Of a stretch of DNA of 58,066 bases, positions 24,654 through 34,751 are shown one piece after another. Made by a program: the position numbers and the translations under genes. The stretch is from Bacteroidota bacterium (lineage in GTDB: Bacteria; Bacteroidota; Bacteroidia; Flavobacteriales; Crocinitomicaceae), in NCBI GenBank assembly GCA_029558435.1, contig JAKQEZ010000656.1, positions 1 to 58,066 on the forward strand, given 5' to 3'. Within the stretch, counting starts at the first letter, position 1, and every line of letters begins with the position of its first letter. The notes under the pieces were generated by a model. That model was not told the DNA's origin. It did no database searches and worked only from the letters and a program-made list of their open reading frames with translations.

Positions 24654-26777
24654 ATGAATTCTTCGTTCGATAAGCAAACACTAAAAGATTTGGAGTTTCC
24701 AACTATTCAGCAATGGTTGGAGAAATATGCTGTCGGCCCTACTGCAAAAGCTAGAATCAATCAACTAGAGCCGAGTAATGATTTTAAAGCGGTTGAAACA
24801 GAGTTGCTTAAATCTAATGAGTTACTTGCCATTCGCAAAACGGGTGAACAATTTCCATCGTTGGATTTTGAAGAATTAACACAAGAAATTAAACTGCTGG
24901 CAATAAAAAATGCGGTTCTTTCGCATGAGGGATTTTACACTATTCGTCTTGCTTCCAACGTTGCCAATCAGTTGGTTTATTTTTTTAATAAACGCGAAAA
25001 AGATTATCCACTTTTGGCTGCAACAGTAGAGCAGGTGGAATATACCAAAGATATTATTGAAAAAATTGATGCCATTTTCGATAAAAGTTGGAAGGTGGTG
25101 GATGCCGCTTCGCCATTATTGGCCGAAATACGCTCGGAAATTAAATTGCTGCGCCAACAAATCAATAAAAATTTCGATAAAGAAATGCGTCGCTTGGCAA
25201 AAGACAACATATTGGGCGATACCCACGAAGCTTTTTATAATGAACGCAGGGTGTTGACCGTGCTTGCTTCGCACAAACGTTCGGTTGCTGGAAACATTGT
25301 AGGCTCCAGTAAAACAGGGAGTTTGGTGTATGTGGAGCCGCAAATCAATGTGGAACTCAACAATGAATTGGAATTGCAAATTGATGAAGAACGCAAAGAA
25401 ATTTACCGCATTCTTAAAGTGCTCACAGCCGAAATTGCTGTTTACCTTCCGCTCATTGAAGCCTATCAACAAGTATTGACAGAATTTGATTTCATCAACG
25501 CAAAAACACGTTTGGCACTCGAATTAAATTGTCATTTGCCGGGCATCAACCGTTCCATGCATATTGATTTGATGGAGGCGTTTCATCCAATTTTGTGGAA
25601 ATCCAATAAATTGGTGGGCAAAAAAACCTTTCCTCAACACATTCAATTGCACAACAAAGCCCGTATGTTGGTTATTTCTGGACCCAATGCTGGCGGAAAA
25701 AGTATTACACTCAAAACCATCGGATTGTTGCAAGTGATGTTGCAGGCAGGAATTTTAATTCCCGTTCATCCCAACAGTAAAATCTGCTTCTTTCAGCAAG
25801 TGTTGTCGGATATTGGGGATAATCAATCTATTGAAAATGAATTGAGTACCTATTCTTACCGTTTGCGAAGAATGAAGTACTTTTTAAAAGTAACCAACCG
25901 CCGCACGTTGTTGTTGCTCGATGAATTTGGAACAGGTTCCGACCCTGAATTGGGAGGCGCATTGGCCGAAGTATTTTTTGAAGAATTGTATAAAAAAGAG
26001 TGTTTTGCGGTTATCACAACGCATTACGCCAACATTAAACTAAAAGCCGATGCCTTGCCGCAAGCTGTCAACGGGTGCATGCTGTTTGATACAGATACCT
26101 TGGAGCCACTTTATCAATTTAGCGTAGGGCAACCAGGAAGTTCTTTCACCTTTGAAGTGGCGCAAAACAATGGTATTTCGCAACGCATTATCGACGAAGC
26201 AAAAAAGCGATTAGACGATAAACGGGTGAAAATGGATCATTTGCTAGGCGAATTGCAAAAAGAGAAAAACTATTTTCAAAAACTTAACCAAGAACACCGC
26301 GAGGCGCAAGAAGCTGCCGATGAAGCACGACAATTTTTCTTAGAAAAAAACGAACACTTAAAACAACGCCTCAAACAACAACAAGAATTGAGCGATAAAA
26401 ACAACAAATGGCTCAATTATGGTAAGAAAATTCAAAGTTTTATTGATCGTTTCAATACGGTAAGTCGCAAAAAAGATGTCAATCAAGCGTTGTTAGACGA
26501 ACTTCGACAGTTCATTGCCCTCGAAAAAGGAAAAACAGAGGATAGTAAACGCATTGAAAAACTCAAAGCAGCTGTTGCAAAACCCAAAAAGAAAAAGAAA
26601 CCAGCTGTAGAAAAAGACGATTATCAACAGGCCAAAATTGTTGTTGGTTCAACCGTTAAACTCATCTCTACCAAACAATCAGGAACGGTAGAAGAAGTCA
26701 ATGGTAATCAAATTACCGTTGAATTTGGTTTTATGCGTATGAAAGTAGAACGCGAAAAATTGATGTGGATAAAGTAA
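24654..26777 (+). CDS. mutS2: MutS2 family DNA-binding ATPase lacking the Smr domain
   Basis: MutS2 proteins bind branched or stalled nucleic acids, and some act in ribosome rescue. The 707-aa product has the family core: N-terminal clamp region, Walker A GPNAGGKS (about residues 343-350) and Walker B LLLLDEFGTGSDPELGG. A long coiled coil follows at roughly 510-600 and ends in a Lys-rich stretch. The C-terminus is a KOW-like module (VGSTVKLISTKQSGTVEEV). The Smr endonuclease domain found at the end of most MutS2 proteins of about 780 aa is absent. The ATG lies just downstream of a promoter element. Confidence 0.9.
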   Translation: MNSSFDKQTLKDLEFPTIQQWLEKYAVGPTAKARINQLEPSNDFKAVETELLKSNELLAIRKTGEQFPSLDFEELTQEIKLLAIKNAVLSHEGFYTIRLASNVANQLVYFFNKREKDYPLLAATVEQVEYTKDIIEKIDAIFDKSWKVVDAASPLLAEIRSEIKLLRQQINKNFDKEMRRLAKDNILGDTHEAFYNERRVLTVLASHKRSVAGNIVGSSKTGSLVYVEPQINVELNNELELQIDEERKEIYRILKVLTAEIAVYLPLIEAYQQVLTEFDFINAKTRLALELNCHLPGINRSMHIDLMEAFHPILWKSNKLVGKKTFPQHIQLHNKARMLVISGPNAGGKSITLKTIGLLQVMLQAGILIPVHPNSKICFFQQVLSDIGDNQSIENELSTYSYRLRRMKYFLKVTNRRTLLLLDEFGTGSDPELGGALAEVFFEELYKKECFAVITTHYANIKLKADALPQAVNGCMLFDTDTLEPLYQFSVGQPGSSFTFEVAQNNGISQRIIDEAKKRLDDKRVKMDHLLGELQKEKNYFQKLNQEHREAQEAADEARQFFLEKNEHLKQRLKQQQELSDKNNKWLNYGKKIQSFIDRFNTVSRKKDVNQALLDELRQFIALEKGKTEDSKRIEKLKAAVAKPKKKKKPAVEKDDYQQAKIVVGSTVKLISTKQSGTVEEVNGNQITVEFGFMRMKVEREKLMWIK

Positions 26778-26832
26778 TGTAAACTTTTTTAGGACGATAC
26801 ACACCTCAATAACCAAAATCACCAATCACTTT

Positions 26833-27543
26833 CTACAAATTCATCGTCTCAAACGGATTGAAGCGATTCATTGAATTTACTTCTTTCAATAAACCATCTT
26901 CAACTTTGATAACACGACCAGGGAATTTTTCTACAATAGTCATGTCGTGTGTGGCCATCAAAACAGCCGATTTTTCTTCTTTTGCAACGGCAATCAATAA
27001 TTGCATAATTTCTTCCGACGTTTCAGGATCCAAATTTCCTGTTGGTTCATCGGCTAAAATTAAATTAGGTTTGTTTAATAAAGCACGTGCAATGGCAATG
27101 CGTTGTTGCTCACCACCCGATAGCGTGTGTGGCTTGTTGTTGATTTTCTTTTCCAATCCAACTAATTGCAACACCTCCATGGCACGTTTATCCATCAAAT
27201 GTTTTTCGGTCCAACCTGTAGCTCCCATCACAAAACGTAAATTGTCGCCAACGGTGCGGTCAGATAGCAATTGAAAATCTTGAAAAACAATGCCCAAATG
27301 TCTTCTCAACAGCGGAACTTGTTTCTTTTTTAACGATGAAAGATCAAAGCCAGCAACTTCGCCTTCGCCTTCGTGCAACGGCAATTCACCATACAAAACT
27401 TTGAGTAAACTACTTTTTCCAGAACCTGTTTTACCAATGAGGTACACGAGTTCGTCGCCCTTCATTTCAAAATTAATGTTTCTGATAACTTGGTTTTCTC
27501 CTTGAAGAATTCTACCGTATTTAATGCGAATTACTTGTTCCAC
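26833..27543 (-). CDS. ftsE: Cell-division ABC transporter ATPase FtsE
   Basis: FtsE with FtsX links septum formation to cell-wall hydrolysis. The 236-aa ATPase has Walker A GKTGSGKSS (about 37-45), the Q-loop in VFQDFQLL, signature LSGGEQQR and Walker B LILADEPTGNLDP, all in order. Close agreement with the FtsE group (TVGDNLRFVMGATGW) distinguishes it from LolD-type ATPases. The start is GTG at 27543, with no better codon nearby. ftsX is not adjacent, as is common in Bacteroidota. Confidence 0.9.
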   Translation of the reverse strand: MEQVIRIKYGRILQGENQVIRNINFEMKGDELVYLIGKTGSGKSSLLKVLYGELPLHEGEGEVAGFDLSSLKKKQVPLLRRHLGIVFQDFQLLSDRTVGDNLRFVMGATGWTEKHLMDKRAMEVLQLVGLEKKINNKPHTLSGGEQQRIAIARALLNKPNLILADEPTGNLDPETSEEIMQLLIAVAKEEKSAVLMATHDMTIVEKFPGRVIKVEDGLLKEVNSMNRFNPFETMNL

Positions 27544-27702
27544 GATTGCTTTTTTTCTTTTTGTAAAATTGGTAATAATTCAACAAAGAATCAAAAACGA
27601 GTAAGAAATAATCTTAACATAACTTCGTTTAAAACTTTTAAAATTAGCGCCCCATCCTGCCAAGTTGTGGGTTAATTTTACAAATTAAATTAAAATTTAA
27701 GT

Positions 27703-30700
27703 ATGCGTCGATTATTGATTTTTTGTGCTGTTGCAGTGAGTTTGACGGTGAACGGACAAACAACTGAAAAATACAACAGTGTTTACGCTGGTTTTTACAA
27801 AGCAGAAGAATTGTTTCAAAAACAACAATACGGCTCGGCACGCAAAGAATTTCGCGATTTTATCAACTCGTTTCAATCTACCAATGATCCGCTTTACATC
27901 AAAGCGTTGTATTACGAAGGTGTTTCGGCAATTGAATTATTTAACAACGATGGCGAACGTTTATTGAAACAGTTTTTGCTCAATTATCCTGAAACAATCT
28001 ATGCAACGGCTATCCATTTTAAATTAGGAAATTATTATTACCGTGCAAAAGATTACAAAGAAGCATTGGCCTATTACGATAAAATACAAGTAAAAGATTT
28101 ACAAGCTTCTGAAAAAGACGAATACCATTTTAAAGTGGGTTATGCCTATTTTCAATTGGATAATTTAAAGCAAGCACGCAATAATTTTGCAGAAGTTAAA
28201 GATGGCGATTCGCAATACGCAGTGCCGGCATTGTATTATTTCTCGCACATTTCCTACACCGAAAAAAGTTACCAAACTGCTTTAGATGGCTTTTTAAAAT
28301 TGGAAAACGACCCGGGATTTGGAAAAGTGGTGCCGTATTACATTCTTCAAATTTATTACTTGCAAGGAAAATATGAGCAAGTGGCAGAATATGCACCAAA
28401 ATTGGAGAATGCAACCATTGTGAATGAAAAAGATATCAATCACCTGGTTGGAGATGCTTATTACCGCGTAGGGAAATTCGATGAAGCTGTTCCTTATCTT
28501 CAAAAATACGATAAGCTTGCCAACACCACCCGCGATGAAGATTACCAATTGGGGTATGCTTTGTACAAAACACGTAGTTTCGACAATGCTGTTAAATTGT
28601 TTGACAGAGCAGCCAAAGATACAACCGATGGATTAGCGCAAGCATCCTATTACCATATAGGTGAATGTTACTTAGGATTGAAAAACAACTTATCGGCACG
28701 TGCGGCATTTCAAAAAGCGTCAGAAATTGCTAGCGACCCACAATTGCAAGAAGATGCCTTGTATCAATTTGCTGTTTTGTCGTATAAATTAGATGTGAAT
28801 CCCTACAACGAAGCTATTCGTGCATTTGAAACGTATTTGAACAATTATCCTAACTCAAAACGCAAAGAGGATATTTACCAGTATTTGGTGAATGTTTACA
28901 CGTCAACCAACAATTATCAAAAAGCCATTGAAAGTTTGGATCGTGTCAATAACAAAGACATTACCTTGCAAAAAGCCTATCAGTTGATTGCCTATAATTA
29001 TGGTGTTGAGTTATCGCAAAAAGAACAATACCAAGCGGCGGTAGATGCTTTTGAACTTGTTAAAAAATACCCTATCAATCCTCAATTGTCTGCAAAAGCT
29101 GTTTTTTGGACAGGTGATGCAAATTATGAATTGAAAAAATACGGTCCTTCTTTGGCAAACTATCGAAATTATTTAGGAATGATAGGCGCCAATTCCGAAG
29201 AAATGAAATCCGATGCGTATTACAACATGGGTTATGCGAATTTGTATTTGGGTGATACGGTTTCTGCAATAGAAAACTTTAGAACCTATGAGCAACGCAA
29301 ACCGATGAATAAACAAAAATTGGGCGATGTGTACATGCGTTTAGCCGATAGTTACTTTATGCGTAGAGAAAATCAAATAGCTATTAAATACTATGATTTG
29401 GCCATTCAATCAAACGTATCTAACCAAGACCAAGCCTTGTATTACAAAGCATTAACCTTGGGGGTGGAAAACGATAAAAATGGAAAAATCAAAGCCTTGT
29501 TGGATATTGTGAACAATTATCCCAAATCAAAATATTTGCAAGATGCGTTGTATGAAATTGCATTCTCTTACAAATTATTGCCAGATTATGATAAAGCGTT
29601 GAAATATTTCAATCAATTGTTAACCGATTATCCAAATCCTAAAAAAGATGCGGATATTCATATTGAAATTGCCGATATTTATTATAAACAAAACAATTAC
29701 AAAAAATCGGAGCAAGAATATTTGTTGGTGCTTGAAAAATACAACTACGAATCGGTTTGTGGTGCAGTAGGAGATGGTTTGCAAAACGTTTTTGCGGCAA
29801 CCAAACAAGTGGCAAAATTGGAAGAGTATGCCAAAAAATATCCGTGTTTGAACATCAACGCGATGACTTTGGAAAACTTGGTGTATAATCCAGCAGAAAA
29901 TCTTTATACAGCTAAAAATTACTCCGAAGCCATTCCTAAATTTGAAGAATATTTAGCAAAATATCCTCAAGGATACCACCGTAAAAAAGCGGTTTATTAC
30001 TTGGCCGATGCTTATTATGAAATTGACAGCACCGCAAAATCAATTGCGTTGTATGAGCAAATTTTAACCGAACCAACGTCTAATTATACCGAATTGGCAG
30101 CCATTCGCGCAGCAAGGTATTTTTACAACAATGGCAATTATGCAAAAGCAATTCCGTATTACGAAAGAACGGTGCAAGCAACCAGCGACCCAGAAGTTAT
30201 TTTCAATGCAGAAACAGGCTTAATGCGTAGTTATTTCCAAACTAAAGATTATGTTCCGGCAGCTGCATCGGCTAAAAATGTGTTGAAAAGTGGCTTGTTG
30301 AAAACAGAAAATAAATTAGAAGCTCAATATGTTTTAGGAGTTTCTTGCTACCAAAACAAAGAATATGCAGATGCGTTAACAGCCCTCTCATTTGTAAGCA
30401 GAAACACTACAAAAGCAATTGCTTCTGAAGCTCAATTCTTAATTGCAAGTTGCTATTTTGAACAAGATAAATTGAAAGATGCCGACAAGCAAGCACAACA
30501 AGTGTTGAAAATGAAACCAACCTATGATTATTGGATTGCAAAAGCATTGATCTTGCAAACAAAAATTCAAATGAAAAACAACGATTTGTTCCAAGCAGAA
30601 CAAACAATTTTGTCGGTTATTCAACAATATCCAGAAGAAAATGATGGTATCAAACAAGAGGCGCAAGTAGTTTACGATGAATTGATGCAAATTAAAAATA

Positions 30701-30762
30701 TGCCTAAAAGTACAGTTGTTCCAACAGAAGCAACAGAAGTAGAAATTAACGGAGGAAAGTAA
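27703..30762 (+). CDS. Large tetratricopeptide-repeat secreted protein
   Basis: The 1019-aa product has a signal peptide (about 1-18) and TPR units along nearly its whole length, many with the W/Y-G-Y and A/P signature positions (for example YQLGYALYKTRSFDNAVKLFDRA). A superhelical scaffold facing the periplasm is expected. Its last codon shares one base with the next ATG (TAATG), and the next gene encodes an outer-membrane barrel, so the two likely act together. Large TPR/barrel pairs of this type are common in Bacteroidota genomes, but their job is not clear to me. The upstream region has only an imperfect -7 element (TAATTTTA). Confidence 0.85.
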   Translation: MRRLLIFCAVAVSLTVNGQTTEKYNSVYAGFYKAEELFQKQQYGSARKEFRDFINSFQSTNDPLYIKALYYEGVSAIELFNNDGERLLKQFLLNYPETIYATAIHFKLGNYYYRAKDYKEALAYYDKIQVKDLQASEKDEYHFKVGYAYFQLDNLKQARNNFAEVKDGDSQYAVPALYYFSHISYTEKSYQTALDGFLKLENDPGFGKVVPYYILQIYYLQGKYEQVAEYAPKLENATIVNEKDINHLVGDAYYRVGKFDEAVPYLQKYDKLANTTRDEDYQLGYALYKTRSFDNAVKLFDRAAKDTTDGLAQASYYHIGECYLGLKNNLSARAAFQKASEIASDPQLQEDALYQFAVLSYKLDVNPYNEAIRAFETYLNNYPNSKRKEDIYQYLVNVYTSTNNYQKAIESLDRVNNKDITLQKAYQLIAYNYGVELSQKEQYQAAVDAFELVKKYPINPQLSAKAVFWTGDANYELKKYGPSLANYRNYLGMIGANSEEMKSDAYYNMGYANLYLGDTVSAIENFRTYEQRKPMNKQKLGDVYMRLADSYFMRRENQIAIKYYDLAIQSNVSNQDQALYYKALTLGVENDKNGKIKALLDIVNNYPKSKYLQDALYEIAFSYKLLPDYDKALKYFNQLLTDYPNPKKDADIHIEIADIYYKQNNYKKSEQEYLLVLEKYNYESVCGAVGDGLQNVFAATKQVAKLEEYAKKYPCLNINAMTLENLVYNPAENLYTAKNYSEAIPKFEEYLAKYPQGYHRKKAVYYLADAYYEIDSTAKSIALYEQILTEPTSNYTELAAIRAARYFYNNGNYAKAIPYYERTVQATSDPEVIFNAETGLMRSYFQTKDYVPAAASAKNVLKSGLLKTENKLEAQYVLGVSCYQNKEYADALTALSFVSRNTTKAIASEAQFLIASCYFEQDKLKDADKQAQQVLKMKPTYDYWIAKALILQTKIQMKNNDLFQAEQTILSVIQQYPEENDGIKQEAQVVYDELMQIKNMPKSTVVPTEATEVEINGGK

Positions 30763-32468
30763 TGAGTATGAAAAAGTTAGTAACCTTATTATTGATTGGC
30801 GGTAGTTGCACTGCTTTTGGTCAAGATGTTATTTTACAAGGTCAAACACGTAGAGAAATTGAAAAAGCACAACGCATTGCTGCTCGTCCGGTATTTGATG
30901 ATACGGTGGTTCAACAAAAAGTGGTTGATTACCCGTTGCTTGTAACGCAATACAAAACGCAAACAGAGGTAGATCGCATTGAACCAGCTTCTATAAAAAT
31001 CAAAGAACAATTGGATCAATTGTATACCACTTATGTTAAATTAGGATTCGGAACGCAATTGATGCCTTTGGGCGAAGTGTATTTTAACAACCGCCGTTCG
31101 CGCAAGTTTATTTATGGTGCCAACGTAAAACACTTGAGTGCGTGGAGCAATATTCCAAAATACGAACGCAATACGTTTGACCGTACTTCTGTTAATTTAT
31201 ACGGTGGCATCAATGAAAAACGTTACCAATTGTTTGGTGATATGCATTACCGCAATCAAGGCTTGCATTATTATGCCATTCAAGCACCAAAAGATTCGTT
31301 GGGAAAAGCAAATACTCGCCAACGTTACAACGATTTTGGGTTTCAACTCAACTACAACGGCAAAGCAAAAATTGATACCTTGGGATTAGATTATCGTGTT
31401 GGTGGACAATACAATTATTTCAATACTTTAAAAATGCCTGTTGATTCGGTGACTAAATGGAATGCCTCTGAAAATTTCTTTGCATTGAACGGGGGAGTGG
31501 ATTACCGTTTGAAAGGTAACGTAATTTCAGTTGAACTAGGAGTAAAACACAATGGCTATAAATATGGTAACGATTCCATCAGCCCAATTGATACAGCAAT
31601 CACGCGCTCCAACACCATTATTAATTTGTATCCAAGCTACAATTTGTTTTTGCTCAACAATCGTTTTAAAGCATCTATGGGGGTAGATTTAACGGTGGAT
31701 GTGGACAAGAAAACAAAATTCTATGCTTATCCTATGATTGAGGTGAGCTATTCCTTGTTCAACAACATGTTTATTCCCTATGTAGGTGTGCGCGGAAACT
31801 TGAAACAAAATACATTGCGTAGCCTAACACTTGAAAACGAATTTTTACGCCCCAACCTTGCCATGAGTAATGAAAATACAGTAATTGATGTTTACGGTGG
31901 TTTTAAAGGAAGTTTTAGTAAAAGCGTTACTTTCAACATTGGTGGTGGATATGCCATGGTGAAAAATTTAGCACTTTTTGTAAACGACACTACCTATTCT
32001 CCGGGCAACCGATTTAATGTGGTGTACGATAACTCAAAAATCTTCACTTTAGAAGGTTCTATTTCATACCAATTACTTGAAAAATGGAAGGTAGATGTTA
32101 TTGCCAGATACCGTTCGTATGAAATGAAAACATTTGCCAAAGCATGGAACAAACCTAATTTTGAATTGATAACTCGCGGAAGCTACAATTTGTTTGATAA
32201 AGTATATTTCAACTTGGATTTTAAATTAGAATTGGGCAGAAAAGCATTGGTTTATGCCCCTGGCGATAAAGTAAAAGAAGAAAATTTACAATACTTCAAA
32301 GCATTGGATCCAATTTACGACATCAATTTAGGAGTAGAATACCGTTACACCAAACGCATGTCTGTTTTTGTTCAATTCAATAACATTGCTGCACAGCGAT
32401 ACCAACGTTGGATGAAGGCTCCTGTGCACAGCTTCCAATTTTTGGGTGGTTTAACCTTTAGATTTTAA
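30762..32468 (+). CDS. Outer-membrane beta-barrel protein paired with the TPR protein
   Basis: The 568-aa product has a signal peptide (1-21, AFGQ). A short N-terminal region contains LQGQTRREIEKAQRI, and a long run of antiparallel strands follows that looks like the barrel of a TonB-dependent receptor (for example GLDYRVGGQYNYF and SVFVQFNNIAAQRYQRW). The final strand ends in TFRF, a normal outer-membrane C-terminal aromatic. The plug domain and TonB box are not evident, so it may be a barrel-only relative. The ATG at 30762 overlaps the TPR stop; the ATG at 30768 is an alternative. A strong terminator follows. Confidence 0.8.
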   Translation: MSMKKLVTLLLIGGSCTAFGQDVILQGQTRREIEKAQRIAARPVFDDTVVQQKVVDYPLLVTQYKTQTEVDRIEPASIKIKEQLDQLYTTYVKLGFGTQLMPLGEVYFNNRRSRKFIYGANVKHLSAWSNIPKYERNTFDRTSVNLYGGINEKRYQLFGDMHYRNQGLHYYAIQAPKDSLGKANTRQRYNDFGFQLNYNGKAKIDTLGLDYRVGGQYNYFNTLKMPVDSVTKWNASENFFALNGGVDYRLKGNVISVELGVKHNGYKYGNDSISPIDTAITRSNTIINLYPSYNLFLLNNRFKASMGVDLTVDVDKKTKFYAYPMIEVSYSLFNNMFIPYVGVRGNLKQNTLRSLTLENEFLRPNLAMSNENTVIDVYGGFKGSFSKSVTFNIGGGYAMVKNLALFVNDTTYSPGNRFNVVYDNSKIFTLEGSISYQLLEKWKVDVIARYRSYEMKTFAKAWNKPNFELITRGSYNLFDKVYFNLDFKLELGRKALVYAPGDKVKEENLQYFKALDPIYDINLGVEYRYTKRMSVFVQFNNIAAQRYQRWMKAPVHSFQFLGGLTFRF

Positions 32469-32491
32469 ATAGTAATTTAACTAGTAAATTC

Positions 32492-32525
32492 AACTCCGTA
32501 GTGGTTTTCTGCTACGGAGTTTTTT
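32492..32525 (+). terminator. Terminator of the TPR/barrel operon
   Basis: AACTCCGTAG (32492-32501) pairs with CTACGGAGTT (32512-32521), loop of 10 bases, followed by T4. Confidence 0.85.
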
Positions 32526-32600
32526 ATGCACTAACTTCTTTTCTGTTGCATTTCTTTTCATTCTCAATCATTTCATTAAATTTGTGTAAAAATCAAATTT

Positions 32601-34055
32601 ATGTCAGTGCGTAACTTAGAACCGAAAGAATTGTGGAACCATTTTGCAGATATCAACGCTGTTCCTCGTCCATCAAAAAGAGAAGAAAGAATTGTTCAAT
32701 ACATGGTAAATTTTGGTAATTCATTGGGATTGGAAACAAAAACCGATGCCATTCAAAATGTGATTATCAAAAAACCTGCAACACCAGGGATGGAAAACCG
32801 TAAAACAGTCATTTTGCAGTCGCACTTGGACATGGTGCACCAAAAAAATGCTGATACCCAGTTCGATTTTGAAACACAAGGAATTGAAATGTATGTGGAT
32901 GGTGATTGGGTGAAAGCAAAAGGTACAACGTTAGGTGCCGACAATGGGATTGGTGTAGCGTCTATTATGGCGATTTTGGCATCAAAAAATATTCCTCATC
33001 CTGCTATCGAAGCCATGTTTACAATTGATGAAGAAACAGGTATGACGGGAGCTTTGAAGTTGGATGGTTCTAATTTCCAAGGACAAATTTTATTGAATTT
33101 AGATTCTGAAGACGACGACGAATTAGCCATTGGTTGTGCTGGTGGAATTGATACCAATACCAAATATTATTACCAAGAAGAAAGCGTGAAACCAGATGCT
33201 GTTTTCCTTACAATTGCCATCAGAGGGTTGTTGGGTGGACATTCTGGAATGGACATCGATAAAGGACGTGGAAACGCCAATAAATTGATGAACAGAATTT
33301 TATACCATTTGATTTCTTTACACGAATTTCAATTGATTTCCATTGATGGTGGAAGTTTAAGAAACGCTATTCCACGTGAATCAACTGCTGTGATTGCCAT
33401 TAATAAAAGCATTTTGGCAGATGTTAAAGAAGCAATTTCATCCATTTCTGCAATTTTATTGCATGAATTTAAAACCATTGAAAAAGGGTTAACCATCAAT
33501 GTTGAAGAAAAAGGTGAGGGCGACAAAGCGGTAACTCATGAAGATATATTAAAGATTTTAAACGTTATTTACACCATGCCCAACGGTGTTTTCAGAATGA
33601 GTCCGGATATTGAAGGATTAGTTGAAACTTCATCAAGTTTGGCACGTGTGATTGTCAACGATGGAACTTTCATCACGCAGTCGTTACAACGCAGTAGTGT
33701 TGATTCATCTAAAGCAGATATTGCCAACGCCATTCGTTCTGGTTTTGAATTGGCTGGTATGGCTGTTGTTCAAAATGGAGATTACCCAGGATGGCAACCC
33801 AATATGGATTCGCCTATTTTGAAATTGATGCATAAAATGTATGTAGAACGTTTTAACGAAGAACCGCATGTACGTGCTTGCCACGCGGGATTGGAATGTG
33901 GTATTTTGGGAATTCATTTACCAGGAGTGGATATGATTTCGTTTGGACCAAACATCCGTGCGCCACATTCACCAGACGAGAAAGTACAAATTTCATCCGT
34001 TCAAAAATTCTGGGGCTTTTTGTTGCAAGTGTTGAACGAAATTCCTCAAAAATAA
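32601..34055 (+). CDS. pepD: Aminoacyl-histidine dipeptidase (M20 family, PepD-like)
   Basis: PepD hydrolyses Xaa-His dipeptides such as carnosine with two zinc ions. The 484-aa cytoplasmic enzyme shows the M20 metal and catalytic residues in order: His75 in SHLDMVH, Asp114 in GADNGIG, Glu144/Glu145 in DEETG, Asp in LNLDSED, Glu in HAGLECG and His in APHSPDE. Length is normal for the family (about 480). It has no signal peptide. It is monocistronic and ends at a bidirectional hairpin terminator. Confidence 0.92.
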   Translation: MSVRNLEPKELWNHFADINAVPRPSKREERIVQYMVNFGNSLGLETKTDAIQNVIIKKPATPGMENRKTVILQSHLDMVHQKNADTQFDFETQGIEMYVDGDWVKAKGTTLGADNGIGVASIMAILASKNIPHPAIEAMFTIDEETGMTGALKLDGSNFQGQILLNLDSEDDDELAIGCAGGIDTNTKYYYQEESVKPDAVFLTIAIRGLLGGHSGMDIDKGRGNANKLMNRILYHLISLHEFQLISIDGGSLRNAIPRESTAVIAINKSILADVKEAISSISAILLHEFKTIEKGLTINVEEKGEGDKAVTHEDILKILNVIYTMPNGVFRMSPDIEGLVETSSSLARVIVNDGTFITQSLQRSSVDSSKADIANAIRSGFELAGMAVVQNGDYPGWQPNMDSPILKLMHKMYVERFNEEPHVRACHAGLECGILGIHLPGVDMISFGPNIRAPHSPDEKVQISSVQKFWGFLLQVLNEIPQK

Positions 34056-34089
34056 ACTAATGTATTTTCACCTTTAGGTGGATTTGAAT

Positions 34090-34123
34090 AATAATGCGTA
34101 AATGTGAAAGTTTACGCATTATT
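34090..34123. terminator. Bidirectional terminator between convergent genes
   Basis: A perfect 13-bp stem, AATAATGCGTAAA (34090-34102) with its complement at 34111-34123, has an 8-base loop. A/T runs on both sides can serve pepD (+) and the gene at 34138 (-). Confidence 0.8.
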
Positions 34124-34137
34124 TGTTTGTTAATGAT

Positions 34138-34704
34138 TTAATTTAATCGGTTCTCAACAATTTTTGAAATAAATCGAAAAACTTGATGAGGTTGAAACGT
34201 GCGCCATTCTACATCGTCTAACTGACCGCCAGAAAGAAAATAATGATCAATATTAGCGCTGTTCATTTCTCTGCTCACGTGGTCGTGGAAATTGACCATC
34301 GCCACCCAACCGTCTTCAATGTCTTCTATCCATTCTTCGTAATAACTATCGTCTGAAGCATGAAAATTCAATACGTTTTCGCCAATGAGAATAAATTTTG
34401 TGATGCCTTCGTGAATTAAACTATCAATAAAATCACGTTTTAATACCATGATGTCATTTTCAATGGCATCGTTCCATTCACCAATAAATTCAATGATTGC
34501 ATAGCCATCGTCGTAGTCCGCAAACAATAATTTGAGGTACAAAGTTTCTGAACCAAAATGATCCCATTGCGGATGTATGCAATAGTTGTAAACGCTGTTT
34601 TCAAATTCAAATTCACTGTACTGGCGACCATAAAACGGAGATAACTGATCGTCTTCTGCAGTATAGTAACCGCGCCATCCAAAATGAGGTTCAACAAAAT
34701 GCAT
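34138..34704 (-). CDS. Conserved protein of unknown function, acidic and aromatic-rich
   Basis: From the ATG at 34704 the product is 188 aa; the longer ORF starts with a TTG at 34734 and adds ten unlikely residues. It has no signal peptide or membrane segment. It is strongly acidic and rich in Trp, Tyr and Asp (for example YYEEWIEDIEDGWVAM and FADYDDGYAIIEFIGEWND). Together with an N-terminal HFVEPHFGWRGYY block this suggests a globular cytoplasmic domain. I do not recognise a family with known function. It lies downstream of the flavoprotein gene on the same strand, 47 bases away. Confidence 0.65.
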   Translation of the reverse strand: MHFVEPHFGWRGYYTAEDDQLSPFYGRQYSEFEFENSVYNYCIHPQWDHFGSETLYLKLLFADYDDGYAIIEFIGEWNDAIENDIMVLKRDFIDSLIHEGITKFILIGENVLNFHASDDSYYEEWIEDIEDGWVAMVNFHDHVSREMNSANIDHYFLSGGQLDDVEWRTFQPHQVFRFISKIVENRLN

Positions 34705-34751
34705 AATGCAAATCAACGAAAAAATACGATTCAAATTTCATACGACACCAA

